Shown: piece after piece, positions 1 through 6,438 of the stretch | How positions within the stretch are numbered: position 1 is the first letter of the stretch | Layout of the letters: each line of letters opens with the position of its first letter | DNA from: Actinomycetota bacterium | GTDB taxonomy: Bacteria > Actinomycetota > Actinomycetes > S36-B12 | Assembly (NCBI GenBank): GCA_009726075.1 | Contig: WLND01000068.1 | Span: 1-7,593 of the forward strand | DNA length: 7,593 nucleotides | Reading direction: 5' to 3' | Notes under the pieces: model-generated | The model's input: the letters and a program-made list of their open reading frames with translations, nothing else | The model's database searches: none | Told to the model about the DNA's origin: nothing | Program-made: the position numbers and the translations under genes

Positions 1-183
1 GAGGTGAGTGCTCGGCCATCCGATGCGATTGCCCTGGCCCTGCGAGCATCGGTCCCTATTTTCGGTGCCGAAGAGGTCCTTGACGAGGCTGGTATCGAGT
101 TGCCGGACGAAGAACCACAGGAGGACGAAGTCGAGAAATTCCGGGAGTTCCTCGACCAGATTTCGCCCGAGGATTTCCAGTAG
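1..183 (+). CDS. DUF151 / bifunctional nuclease family protein, C-terminal part only
   Basis: Frame 1 is open from the first base and stops at TAG 181-183, giving the last 60 residues. The start lies outside the window. The visible part begins with the family-typical RPSDAIALALR segment, followed by VPIFGAEEVLDEAGIE. It ends in a very acidic tail (PDEEPQEDEVEKFREFLDQI). DUF151 proteins are small and soluble. Some plant and bacterial members have reported DNase/RNase activity, but the mycobacterial homologue (Rv1829) has no settled role. The assignment rests on the RPSDAIALA motif, the acidic end, and synteny: this gene precedes a MerR regulator and gcvP, as in mycobacteria. Its catalytic region is not visible, so activity cannot be judged. 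Confidence 0.85.
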   Translation, partial: EVSARPSDAIALALRASVPIFGAEEVLDEAGIELPDEEPQEDEVEKFREFLDQISPEDFQ

Positions 184-331
184 AACCCTCAGGTGGAGGT
201 CCAGACTTCGGTCGGCGACCCGCCCGTGTGTCGGGTTGACCCTCCCCCTTGACGGTTCGTAGCGTGAGCGTTGCACGGTTTTGACGTTCGCTCCTGCTTG
301 GAGGCGATCGCTTTTCCATAGGAGGCTGCTC
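184..331 (+). promoter_or_regulatory. Intergenic region with candidate promoter for the MerR gene
   Basis: This 148-nt gap follows the DUF151 stop. The best sigma-70-like pair is TTGACC (236-241) and TAGCGT (260-265), with an 18-nt spacer; the latter fits the actinobacterial TANNNT pattern. Transcription would then start near 272, about 60 nt before the gene. Two further TTGACG hexamers lie at 249-254 and 281-286, neither with a good -10 at the right distance. A short inverted repeat (ACCCG 218-222 / CGGGT 232-236) touches the -35 element but has no T-tract, so it does not look like a terminator. The promoter is inferred from sequence alone, and read-through from upstream is equally possible. 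Confidence 0.4.
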
Positions 332-922
332 GTGAATGCTGACCGTCCCGTCAATGACGAACGACCGGTCGTGGCATCGAATCCGCAGGGCGCTCTCTTC
401 GACGATGCGGAGCTTCGTCCGCTGCCGGCCGACATCGGCTATCGCGGCCCGATTGCCTGCTCGGCCGCTGGCATTACCTACCGCCAGCTCGACTACTGGG
501 CCCGAACGGGCCTCGTGGAGCCCACCGTGCGAGGCGCCAGCGGCTCCGGCAGCCACCGCCTTTACGGGTTCCGCGACATCCTCATCCTGCGCATCGTGAA
601 GCGCTTGATCGATACCGGTGTGAGCCTGCCCAACATCCGGGCGGCCGTCGAGCACCTTGCGACCCGTAACGGCGACGACCTGGCACGCATGACCCTGATG
701 AGCGACGGTGCCACGATCTACGAGTGCCGCAGCGCCGACGAGGTTATCGACCTCGTCCGGGGCGGGCAGGGGGTCTTCGGAATTGCTGTTGGCAGCGTGT
801 GGCGCGAGGTCGAGGGCACGCTTGCCACGCTTCCCGGGGAGCGTCCCGATGCCGATGGAGGCGTCCAGGACGCGTCCCCCGACGAGCTGTCAGCACGACG
901 GGCACGTCGCGCCGCCGGCTAG
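332..922 (+). CDS. MerR-family transcriptional regulator (Rv1830-like)
   Basis: Cytoplasmic DNA-binding regulator of 196 residues. The GTG at 332 is chosen because GGAGG (321-325) sits 6 nt upstream. The frame stays open back to TTG 281, but that start has no ribosome binding site and would run through the GGAGG. After a variable first 35 residues comes the MerR winged helix-turn-helix: ITYRQLDYWARTGLVEP (about 48-64), then the wing RGASGSGSHRLYGFRDI (67-83) and helices to about residue 110. The C-terminal part carries a conserved-looking segment, SDGATIYECRSADEVIDLV (124-142), ending in GGQGVFGIAVG. It lacks the cysteine array of metal-sensing MerR proteins. Sequence and position between DUF151 and gcvP match mycobacterial Rv1830, linked in the literature to cell division and growth control (names McdR and ResR). 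Whether it controls gcvP here is unknown. The last 30 residues are Asp/Arg/Ala-rich and probably disordered. Confidence 0.9.
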   Translation: MNADRPVNDERPVVASNPQGALFDDAELRPLPADIGYRGPIACSAAGITYRQLDYWARTGLVEPTVRGASGSGSHRLYGFRDILILRIVKRLIDTGVSLPNIRAAVEHLATRNGDDLARMTLMSDGATIYECRSADEVIDLVRGGQGVFGIAVGSVWREVEGTLATLPGERPDADGGVQDASPDELSARRARRAAG

Positions 923-949
923 GTCCCGATAGCATTCGCTTGCTGATGG

Positions 950-1164
950 ACCCCGGTCGGGAGAGCGCTGCACATCCCATGTGCAGCCGCCGAAGGAGCA
1001 ATTCTCCCCGATAATCTCTCAGGCACGCGGACCGATTGGGGTAGGCGCCTCTGGAAGGCGGGAACAGCCGTGACAACGGCGGTTCCCCACCGACGGGGAA
1101 AGCCATGGCGCATCCAGCGCCGGGGTGAATCTCTCAGGTCGCAGAATGCTGCGGGCAACAGAGG
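950..1164 (+). ncRNA. Tandem glycine riboswitch upstream of gcvP
   Basis: Two glycine-aptamer cores lie in tandem in the gcvP leader. Aptamer 1 (950-1042): P1 pairs ACCCC 950-954 with GGGGT 1038-1042 and GGTC 955-958 with GACC 1030-1033. P2 pairs GAGAG 961-965 with CTCTC 1016-1020. P3a is a perfect 9-bp hairpin with a 3-nt loop (967-987). The signature CGCCGAAGGAGCAA (988-1001) and CTCTCAGGCA (1016-1025) are present. Aptamer 2 (1048-1164): P1 pairs CCTCTG 1048-1053 with CAGAGG 1159-1164. P3a is a long hairpin (1060-1087) with one mismatch. A core-like CACCGACGGGGAAA (1088-1101) and CTCTCAGG (1131-1138) follow. The linker and the CTCTGGA entry to aptamer 2 match the known tandem architecture. 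In this class glycine binding usually turns on glycine-cleavage genes, which fits gcvP directly downstream. The helices were paired by eye, without a covariance model. Confidence 0.93.
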
Positions 1165-1232
1165 GGGAGAACGGTGCGCTGCCGCGTACCGACTCCGATG
1201 GTGCCGCACGCACCCCGTCGAAGGATCAGACC
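1165..1232 (+). promoter_or_regulatory. Putative riboswitch expression platform and gcvP ribosome binding site
   Basis: This 68-nt stretch lies between the end of aptamer 2 and the gcvP start codon. It contains the Shine-Dalgarno AAGGA (1221-1225), 7 nt before ATG 1233. Upstream, GGTGCG (1173-1178) can pair with CGCACC (1209-1214), closing a roughly 30-nt loop just before the Shine-Dalgarno. No GC hairpin followed by a T-run is present, so transcription attenuation by an intrinsic terminator is unlikely. Control at translation initiation, or Rho-dependent control, fits better. The exact switching partner of the ribosome binding site is not evident. Confidence 0.5.
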
Positions 1233-4148
1233 ATGCCTCGATCAGTGCTCGAATCCCTGTGCGAAGACTCCACGTTCGACCGCCGGCACATCGGCCCCGA
1301 CTCGGCAGACGTCGAGGTCATGCTGCAGGCGATTGGCTATGCCTCGCTGTCAGCACTGTCGCAGGACGTGGTCCCCGAGGCCATCCGCTGGGCCCAGTCG
1401 CTGCGCCTTCCTGACGCACTGTCGGAGCGGCAGACCCGCGCCGAACTGCGCCGGCTCGCCGCCCGTAATCACCTGCTGGTCAACATGATCGGTCTGGGCT
1501 ATAGCGGCAACGAGACTCCTGCGGTCATCGTCCGCAATGTGCTCGAGAGTCCGGCGTGGTACACCGCCTACACGCCGTACCAACCCGAGATCTCCCAGGG
1601 GCGTCTCGAGGCGCTGCTGAACTTCCAGACACTGATCGAGGACCTCACGGCGCTTCCGGTCGCTGGTTCCTCCCTTCTTGACGAGCCAACGGCTGCCGCG
1701 GAGGCGATGACCCTGTGCATTCGGGCATCGAAGGGCGGGGTGCGTCGGTTCGCGGTGGATGCCGATTTGTATCCGCAGACCCTCGCTGTGCTCGCGACTC
1801 GTGCAGAGCCGATGGGCATAGAGCTCGTGGTGGCCGACCTCAGCGTCGGACTCCCAGACGGCGAGCTGGCGGGCGTCCTCGTGGGCTACCCCGGATCAAG
1901 CGGCGCCATCCGAGACCCTCGTCCGGTCATCGAGGCCGCCCATGCGCGTGGGGCCCTTGCTGTCGTCGCGGCTGACCTCCTGGCCCTGACCCTGCTCATG
2001 CCGCCGGGCGAGATGGGGGCCGACATCGTCGTGGGCTCGGCCCAGCGTTTCGGCGTGCCCCTCGGCTTCGGTGGACCCCACGCTGGCTTCATGTCGGTGA
2101 GGGCGGGGCTCGAGCGCAGCATGCCCGGGCGGCTTGTCGGGGTGAGCGTCGATGCTGACGGCGCACCGGCCTACCGGCTTGCGCTGCAGACCCGAGAGCA
2201 GCACATCCGACGGGAGAAGGCGACGAGCAATATCTGCACAGCGCAGGTGCTCCTCGCGGTGGTCTCGTCGATGTACGCGGCCTATCACGGACCGGTCGGG
2301 TTGACGCAGATTGCCCAGCGAACCCATCGACTGGCTTCGGTGCTCGCGACCGGCATCCTGGAGGCTGGTGGCACGATCGACGCCGGTGGCTTCTTTGACA
2401 CCGTCCGCATACGGGTGCCAGGGCAGGCTCCCACCGTCGTGGACGCCGCGCGCGATCTGGGTGTGAACATCCGCCTGGTCGATGAGGACACGGTGTCGGT
2501 TTCCACCGACGAGCTGACCCTGCGCGAGCACGTTGAAGCAGTCTGGAGTGCCCTAGGCGGGGCCATCACGGGCACCGGCGCCCGGGGGTTCGAGGCGATC
2601 GAGTCCGGGCTGGCAGCCGATTCCCCGTCGATACCGGCAGCCCTGCGGCGCACGTCGCCGTTCCTGACGCATCCGGTGTTCAACACCCACCGCAGCGAGA
2701 CGTCGATGCTCCGATATCTGCGCCGACTGGCCGATCGCGATATCGCCCTCGATCGTTCGATGATCCCGCTGGGCTCATGCACGATGAAGCTCAACGCAAC
2801 GACCGAGATGGAGCCCATCACGTGGCCCGAGTTCGCCGGTATTCACCCATTCGCGCCGCTTGACCAGGCGCAGGGGTACCTCGAGCTCATCGGCCAGCTC
2901 GAGTCATGGCTCGTCGAGATCACCGGGTACGACGCCGTGACGCTGCAGCCCAACGCGGGCTCGCAGGGCGAGTTCGCTGGACTGCTGGCGATTCGCGGCT
3001 ACCACCGGTCCCGTGGGGATGGGCATCGTGACGTCTGCCTGATTCCGAGCAGCGCCCACGGAACGAATGCCGCCTCCGCGGTAATGGCGGGCATGAGGGT
3101 CGTCGTCGTTGCCTGCGATGCGCAGGGCAATGTCGACACGGCTGATCTCGGCGCGCGGATTATCGAGCACCGGGAGAGGCTCGCGGCGCTCATGATCACC
3201 TACCCATCGACGCACGGGGTCTTCGAGACCGCCGTGGCAGACATCTGCGCAGCGGTGCATGAGGCTGGAGGGCAGGTCTACGTCGACGGCGCCAACCTCA
3301 ATGCGCTCGTCGGTCTCGCGAAGCCCGGCAAGTTCGGTGCCGACGTATCCCACCTCAATCTGCACAAGACCTTCTGCATCCCGCACGGTGGTGGTGGCCC
3401 GGGTGTCGGACCGACCGCCGTGCGCGAGCATCTGGCCCCGTTCCTGCCCTCGCATCCGCTGAGGCCTGAGGCCGGACCCCTTGGCCGTGGCCACGCCGAC
3501 GGCGGCGTAGGCCCGGTGAGCGGCGCTCCGTGGGGGAGTGCCGGGATCCTGCCGATCCCGTGGGCGTACATCCGGATGATGGGTCCGGACGGGCTCCTCA
3601 AGGCGACGGAGGTGGCGATTCTCAGCGCGAATTACATCGCGCGCCGGCTCAGGGATCACTACCCGGTGCTGTACACGGGCGAGAACGGCCTGGTCGCCCA
3701 CGAATGCATCCTTGATGTCCGTGGCATCACTGCGGCCACCGGCGTCACGGTTGACGACATCGCCAAGCGACTCATCGACTACGGCTTTCACGCGCCCACC
3801 ATGTCGTTTCCGGTGGCGGGAACCCTCATGGTCGAACCGACCGAGAGCGAAGACCTCGCGGAACTCGACCGGTTCATTGAGGCCATGATCTCGATCAAGG
3901 CTGAGATCGATCGGGTGGCGGCGGGGGAGTGGCCAGCAGACGACAGCCCGCTGCGCAACGCCCCGCACACCGCAGACTGCCTCATCGGAGCGTGGACGCA
4001 TCCGTATCCCGCTCGACTTGCCGCCTACCCGCTCGACTCGCTCACGCGCGACAAGTACTGGTCGCCGGTTCGGCGAATCGACGGGGCCTACGGCGACCGG
4101 AATCTCGTGTGTTCATGCCCGCGGCCCGAGGAATTCGTGGATGCCTGA
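1233..4148 (+). CDS. gcvP: Glycine dehydrogenase (decarboxylating), P-protein of the glycine cleavage system
   Basis: PLP enzyme of 971 residues. It decarboxylates glycine and passes the aminomethyl group to the lipoyl arm of H-protein, the first step of the glycine cleavage system that feeds one-carbon units to folate. Length and layout fit the full single-chain form with two homologous halves. The N-terminal half carries RHIGPD (18-23), DEPTAAAEAM (150-159) and QTREQHIRREKATSNICTAQ (319-338). The C-terminal, catalytic half carries GSCTMKLNATTEMEP (514-528), NAGSQGEF (574-581), SAHGTN (607-612), VDGAN (684-688) and HLNLHKTF, whose K712 should be the PLP Schiff-base lysine, followed by a glycine-rich GGGGPGVGP. 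ATG 1233 is chosen for its AAGGA site 7 nt upstream and because the protein then begins shortly before RHIGPD. The open frame back to GTG 1125 lies inside the riboswitch. gcvT and gcvH are not in this window. Expression is probably glycine-induced through the leader. Confidence 0.97.
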   Translation: MPRSVLESLCEDSTFDRRHIGPDSADVEVMLQAIGYASLSALSQDVVPEAIRWAQSLRLPDALSERQTRAELRRLAARNHLLVNMIGLGYSGNETPAVIVRNVLESPAWYTAYTPYQPEISQGRLEALLNFQTLIEDLTALPVAGSSLLDEPTAAAEAMTLCIRASKGGVRRFAVDADLYPQTLAVLATRAEPMGIELVVADLSVGLPDGELAGVLVGYPGSSGAIRDPRPVIEAAHARGALAVVAADLLALTLLMPPGEMGADIVVGSAQRFGVPLGFGGPHAGFMSVRAGLERSMPGRLVGVSVDADGAPAYRLALQTREQHIRREKATSNICTAQVLLAVVSSMYAAYHGPVGLTQIAQRTHRLASVLATGILEAGGTIDAGGFFDTVRIRVPGQAPTVVDAARDLGVNIRLVDEDTVSVSTDELTLREHVEAVWSALGGAITGTGARGFEAIESGLAADSPSIPAALRRTSPFLTHPVFNTHRSETSMLRYLRRLADRDIALDRSMIPLGSCTMKLNATTEMEPITWPEFAGIHPFAPLDQAQGYLELIGQLESWLVEITGYDAVTLQPNAGSQGEFAGLLAIRGYHRSRGDGHRDVCLIPSSAHGTNAASAVMAGMRVVVVACDAQGNVDTADLGARIIEHRERLAALMITYPSTHGVFETAVADICAAVHEAGGQVYVDGANLNALVGLAKPGKFGADVSHLNLHKTFCIPHGGGGPGVGPTAVREHLAPFLPSHPLRPEAGPLGRGHADGGVGPVSGAPWGSAGILPIPWAYIRMMGPDGLLKATEVAILSANYIARRLRDHYPVLYTGENGLVAHECILDVRGITAATGVTVDDIAKRLIDYGFHAPTMSFPVAGTLMVEPTESEDLAELDRFIEAMISIKAEIDRVAAGEWPADDSPLRNAPHTADCLIGAWTHPYPARLAAYPLDSLTRDKYWSPVRRIDGAYGDRNLVCSCPRPEEFVDA

Positions 4149-4228
4149 TGTGCGACCGGTGGCGTTCCCGTCCGACGTGTGGACCTGGTTCCCGCACGCG
4201 AAACCCTGATACCACGCATACGTCGCGT

Positions 4229-4257
4229 TGAACTGGGTGGAACTCCAGTCCAGTTCA
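4229..4257. repeat. 8-bp perfect inverted repeat with an alternative inner pairing
   Basis: TGAACTGG (4229-4236) is complementary to CCAGTTCA (4250-4257) across a 13-nt loop. Part of the left arm (ACTGG 4232-4236) can instead pair with CCAGT at 4245-4249, so two hairpins compete. No T-tract follows on either strand. It may be a structured 3' end of gcvP mRNA or part of a bidirectional terminator. Function is not established. Confidence 0.5.
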
Positions 4258-4282
4258 GCCTCAATCTCGCCAATGCCTGCAC

Positions 4283-4299
4283 GGCTCCTTTGCGGAGCC
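4283..4299. terminator. Weak candidate bidirectional terminator hairpin
   Basis: GGCTCC (4283-4288) and GGAGCC (4294-4299) form a 6-bp GC-rich stem with loop TTTGC, about 135 nt after the gcvP stop and 155 nt beyond the convergent dehydrogenase stop. Only two T residues follow on the + strand and none on the - strand. This is far from the classic intrinsic terminator, although actinobacterial terminators often lack a U-tract. Position between converging genes is the main support. Confidence 0.3.
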
Positions 4300-4453
4300 T
4301 TGGGCCTGCGCGACGTTTGCCCCTGCCACCAGCCCTCCAGCGAGGGCGATCGTCACCCGAGAACCAGCCAGGGAGACCCTGCAGAGTCCAGCAGCCCTCT
4401 TGACCCATCCCCCTGAATATCTGGATGAACCGGAAGTGCGCTCACATGAACTG

Positions 4454-5599
4454 CTACCCGAGCGACTCCGCACTGCCGCTCACGTTCGAGCGCAGTGCCG
4501 CATCGAAGACACGGTGGGCCTCGAGGGCCTCATGCGGCGTCGCTGTCGCGAAGCGGTCGCCGAGCTCGCCCTCGCGTTCGGCGAGATACGAGGCCCACAT
4601 CTGCAGCAGGGCGTCAGCGAAGCCAAATTCGAAGATGCCGCCGGAGATCATGGGCCACGCAGACACATTGCCCGGCTGGACGGTCTCCCAGACCTGCTCT
4701 CCATCGCGCCGTGCGAAGCGCTCGAGCACGGTTGGGTTGCGCGTGTTGAACCGCACCCCGCCATCCATGCCGAGGGCTTCGAAGGACCACGAGTTCATGT
4801 TGCCGGGGGCGATGCGTCGAGTTTCCCAGAGCATGGAGAAGGGCCGCGAACTGCCGCGCGCCGAATCACTGGTGCGGCAGGCGAGCAGGGCGTTGTCCCA
4901 GGTGTCGCAGGCCACCGGCTCGCCGGTTGGTCCCGGTCGCGTCTGCACGACGTCGTCGAGCATCGCGTACACGGTCGACGGCGTGAACCCTAGGCGCAGC
5001 GGCACATGAGCGACGTGCATGCCGAGATCGCCCATGACGCCGATCTCGCCGCACGTCTCGGCGCGGCGCTTCCAGTTGATCTGCTTGCCGCGATCGATAT
5101 CGGATGAGTGGGCGAATTGGGAGCGGACGTCGAGGATGTCGCCGAGGGCGCCGGACGCCACGTAGGCGCTGGCGCGGAGCGCTCCGGGGAAGAAGGGCAT
5201 CTCGCTCGACACTCGGACGAATGATGAGGATGCATCGACGGCCGCGACAATTCGGGTTGCGGCCGCGAGGTCGATGCCGAAGGGCTTCTCACCCAGGAAG
5301 TCACGGCCGGCCTGCGCGGCGGCAATGTACAGATCCTCGTGGAGGTTGTGCGGCACGGCGAGGTACAGCACGTCGATCGAGTCGTCGTCGACGAGCTGAC
5401 GCCAGTCGTCGGCGAAGGTCGTGACCGAGGGGACCCCCCGGAACCAGTCGCGCGCTGCAGGGTTCGGGTCGGCAACCGCGACCACCTCAGGAGCGGCCGG
5501 GTGACCTGACAGGTGAAGCCACCGACCGCACAGGGCCGCGAGCTCACGCCCCATGAGACCCCCGCCGACCACGCCGATGCGAACCGGGCGCGCAGCCAT
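4454..5599 (-). CDS. Gfo/Idh/MocA-family NAD(P)-dependent oxidoreductase
   Basis: Predicted soluble dehydrogenase of 381 residues, the usual size for the family. The N-terminal Rossmann fold begins RIGVVGGGLMG (7-17), the dinucleotide-binding loop, with VAVADPNP (40-47) ending the second strand. EKPFG (104-108) is the family hallmark, and K105 is the expected catalytic lysine. The C-terminal alpha/beta domain holds GDLGMHVAH (190-198), where D191 and H195 match the family's D-x-x-x-H active-site pattern. Family members oxidise or reduce sugars, inositols and related polyols. The substrate here is unknown. ATG 5599 overlaps the stop of the upstream aldolase gene (TGATG), and no clear Shine-Dalgarno precedes it, so translational coupling is likely. 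With the aldolase and the divergent FGGY kinase it looks like part of a carbohydrate-degradation set. The call of family is secure; specificity is not. Confidence 0.93.
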   Translation of the reverse strand: MAARPVRIGVVGGGLMGRELAALCGRWLHLSGHPAAPEVVAVADPNPAARDWFRGVPSVTTFADDWRQLVDDDSIDVLYLAVPHNLHEDLYIAAAQAGRDFLGEKPFGIDLAAATRIVAAVDASSSFVRVSSEMPFFPGALRASAYVASGALGDILDVRSQFAHSSDIDRGKQINWKRRAETCGEIGVMGDLGMHVAHVPLRLGFTPSTVYAMLDDVVQTRPGPTGEPVACDTWDNALLACRTSDSARGSSRPFSMLWETRRIAPGNMNSWSFEALGMDGGVRFNTRNPTVLERFARRDGEQVWETVQPGNVSAWPMISGGIFEFGFADALLQMWASYLAEREGELGDRFATATPHEALEAHRVFDAALRSNVSGSAESLG

Positions 5600-6438
5600 C
5601 AGGAGCCGGCCAGGATCGCACCAGCGCCGGCAGCATCGACGCCCTCATGGAGCATCGCCATGAGGGCTCGTGTCATGCCAGTGGGATTGGGGTGCTGAAT
5701 GATGTTGCGTCCGTAGACGATGCCCGAAGCTCCCTGGGCGAGCACGGCCTCGGTGCGCCGGAACAACTCATCGTCGGCCACGCGCCCGCCGCCGCGGACG
5801 AGCACCGGGATCCCGGTGGCTATCCGAATGACCTCGTGGTAATCGTCGGGATTGTCGGTTGGGTCGGCCTTGATGATGTCGGCTCCGAGCTCAACCGCCT
5901 GGCGCACGAGCGGAACGATCTTGGACACATCGCCGTTCACGCCGTAGCCGCCGTTGTCCGTTGCCTTCATGACCAGGGGCTCGACCATGAGCGGCATGTT
6001 GTAGCGCTCGCAATCCTTCTTGGCCTCGAGCACCGCACGGATGCACGCCTCGCGAACCCGCGGCTGCCCGGGCAGGTCGAAGAGATTGACCACGACGCAG
6101 GTCGCGTCGAGCCGCACGCCGGCAAGGCCGGGCTCGGGGATGATGAGGTCGAACATGTGGTCGGGGAGCGGGCTTCCGTAGACATTCGCGATGTCGGTGC
6201 GCAGGACGAGAGCAGGACGCTCCCGCCCGCCCTGCTGCTGGAGGAGTCGCGCCTGGCCGACCGTCAACTGGATGGCATCGGGTTCTGCGGCTGCAAGGGT
6301 GTCGACTGCGGATCGCAGGTCTTCGATGCCCGGCAGGAACGCAGCTTCGCCGAAGAAGCCGTGATCGATCGCGATGTCGAGGCACCGGCCCGACGATGGG
6401 TTGAACAGGCGGCGCATGCGGGCAGACACGTCAGACAC
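5599..6438 (-). CDS. DhnA/LacD-type class I aldolase (DeoC/FbaB/LsrF-like TIM barrel)
   Basis: Predicted cytoplasmic TIM-barrel aldolase of 279 residues. The family cleaves or forms a C-C bond through a lysine Schiff base, usually on a ketose phosphate. Visible motifs are AIDHGFFG (23-30) near the start, GADIIKADPT (185-194), whose K190 is the likely Schiff-base lysine, then the phosphate-loop-like VRGGGRV (214-220) and GIVYGRNI (239-246), typical of DhnA proteins. The start is placed at GTG 6438 because GGAG lies 6 nt upstream. TTG 6450 has no such site and would contain that GGAG, while ATG 6417 has no purine-rich sequence before it. The gene ends in TGATG, shared with the next gene, so both are probably one transcript. 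Relatives include fructose-bisphosphate aldolase, tagatose aldolase, YihT and the LsrF thiolase. The substrate cannot be chosen from sequence by eye. Confidence 0.9.
   Translation of the reverse strand: MSDVSARMRRLFNPSSGRCLDIAIDHGFFGEAAFLPGIEDLRSAVDTLAAAEPDAIQLTVGQARLLQQQGGRERPALVLRTDIANVYGSPLPDHMFDLIIPEPGLAGVRLDATCVVVNLFDLPGQPRVREACIRAVLEAKKDCERYNMPLMVEPLVMKATDNGGYGVNGDVSKIVPLVRQAVELGADIIKADPTDNPDDYHEVIRIATGIPVLVRGGGRVADDELFRRTEAVLAQGASGIVYGRNIIQHPNPTGMTRALMAMLHEGVDAAGAGAILAGS

Larger units (their letters stand above)
4149..4453. other. Convergent intergenic region, no convincing gene
   Basis: These 305 nt separate the gcvP stop from the stop of the convergent dehydrogenase gene. Frames open here give Arg/Pro/Ser-rich peptides with no family resemblance and no supported start. 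The region contains two inverted repeats (4229-4257 and 4283-4299, listed separately) and a 22-codon ORF at 4141-4209 that begins inside the end of gcvP. I see no tRNA, transposon end or recognisable gene remnant. Its likely role is termination of the two converging transcripts. Confidence 0.6.

Noticed and set aside
218..236. ACCCG/CGGGT hairpin as terminator of the DUF151 gene
   Set aside because: The stem is only 5 bp with a 9-nt loop and no T-tract, and it overlaps a likely -35 element.
56..655. 199-codon - strand frame opposite the MerR gene
   Set aside because: It is antisense to the MerR helix-turn-helix and has no motif or ribosome binding site of note.
930..935. TAGCAT as the -10 element of a riboswitch promoter
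   Set aside because: It fits TANNNT, but no -35 is visible, and the implied start near 942 would remove the candidate P0 strand at 937-941. Not strong enough to annotate.
2904..4001. 365-codon open frame on the - strand inside gcvP
   Set aside because: It lies antisense to the conserved catalytic half of gcvP, has an Arg/His/Asp-rich composition with no motif, and is the expected shadow of high-GC coding.
4088..4473. - strand frames in the convergent gap (4088-4408, 4261-4473), including an Ala/Gly/Val stretch resembling a membrane segment
   Set aside because: They overlap the ends of well-supported genes, lack a good ribosome binding site, and are otherwise Arg/Ser-rich. The hydrophobic run is short and isolated.
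4400..5009. Overlapping + strand open frames (4400-4993, 4425-5009) antisense to the dehydrogenase
   Set aside because: The - strand frame carries the Rossmann GGGLMG, EKPFG and DLGMH motifs. The + frames resemble no family.
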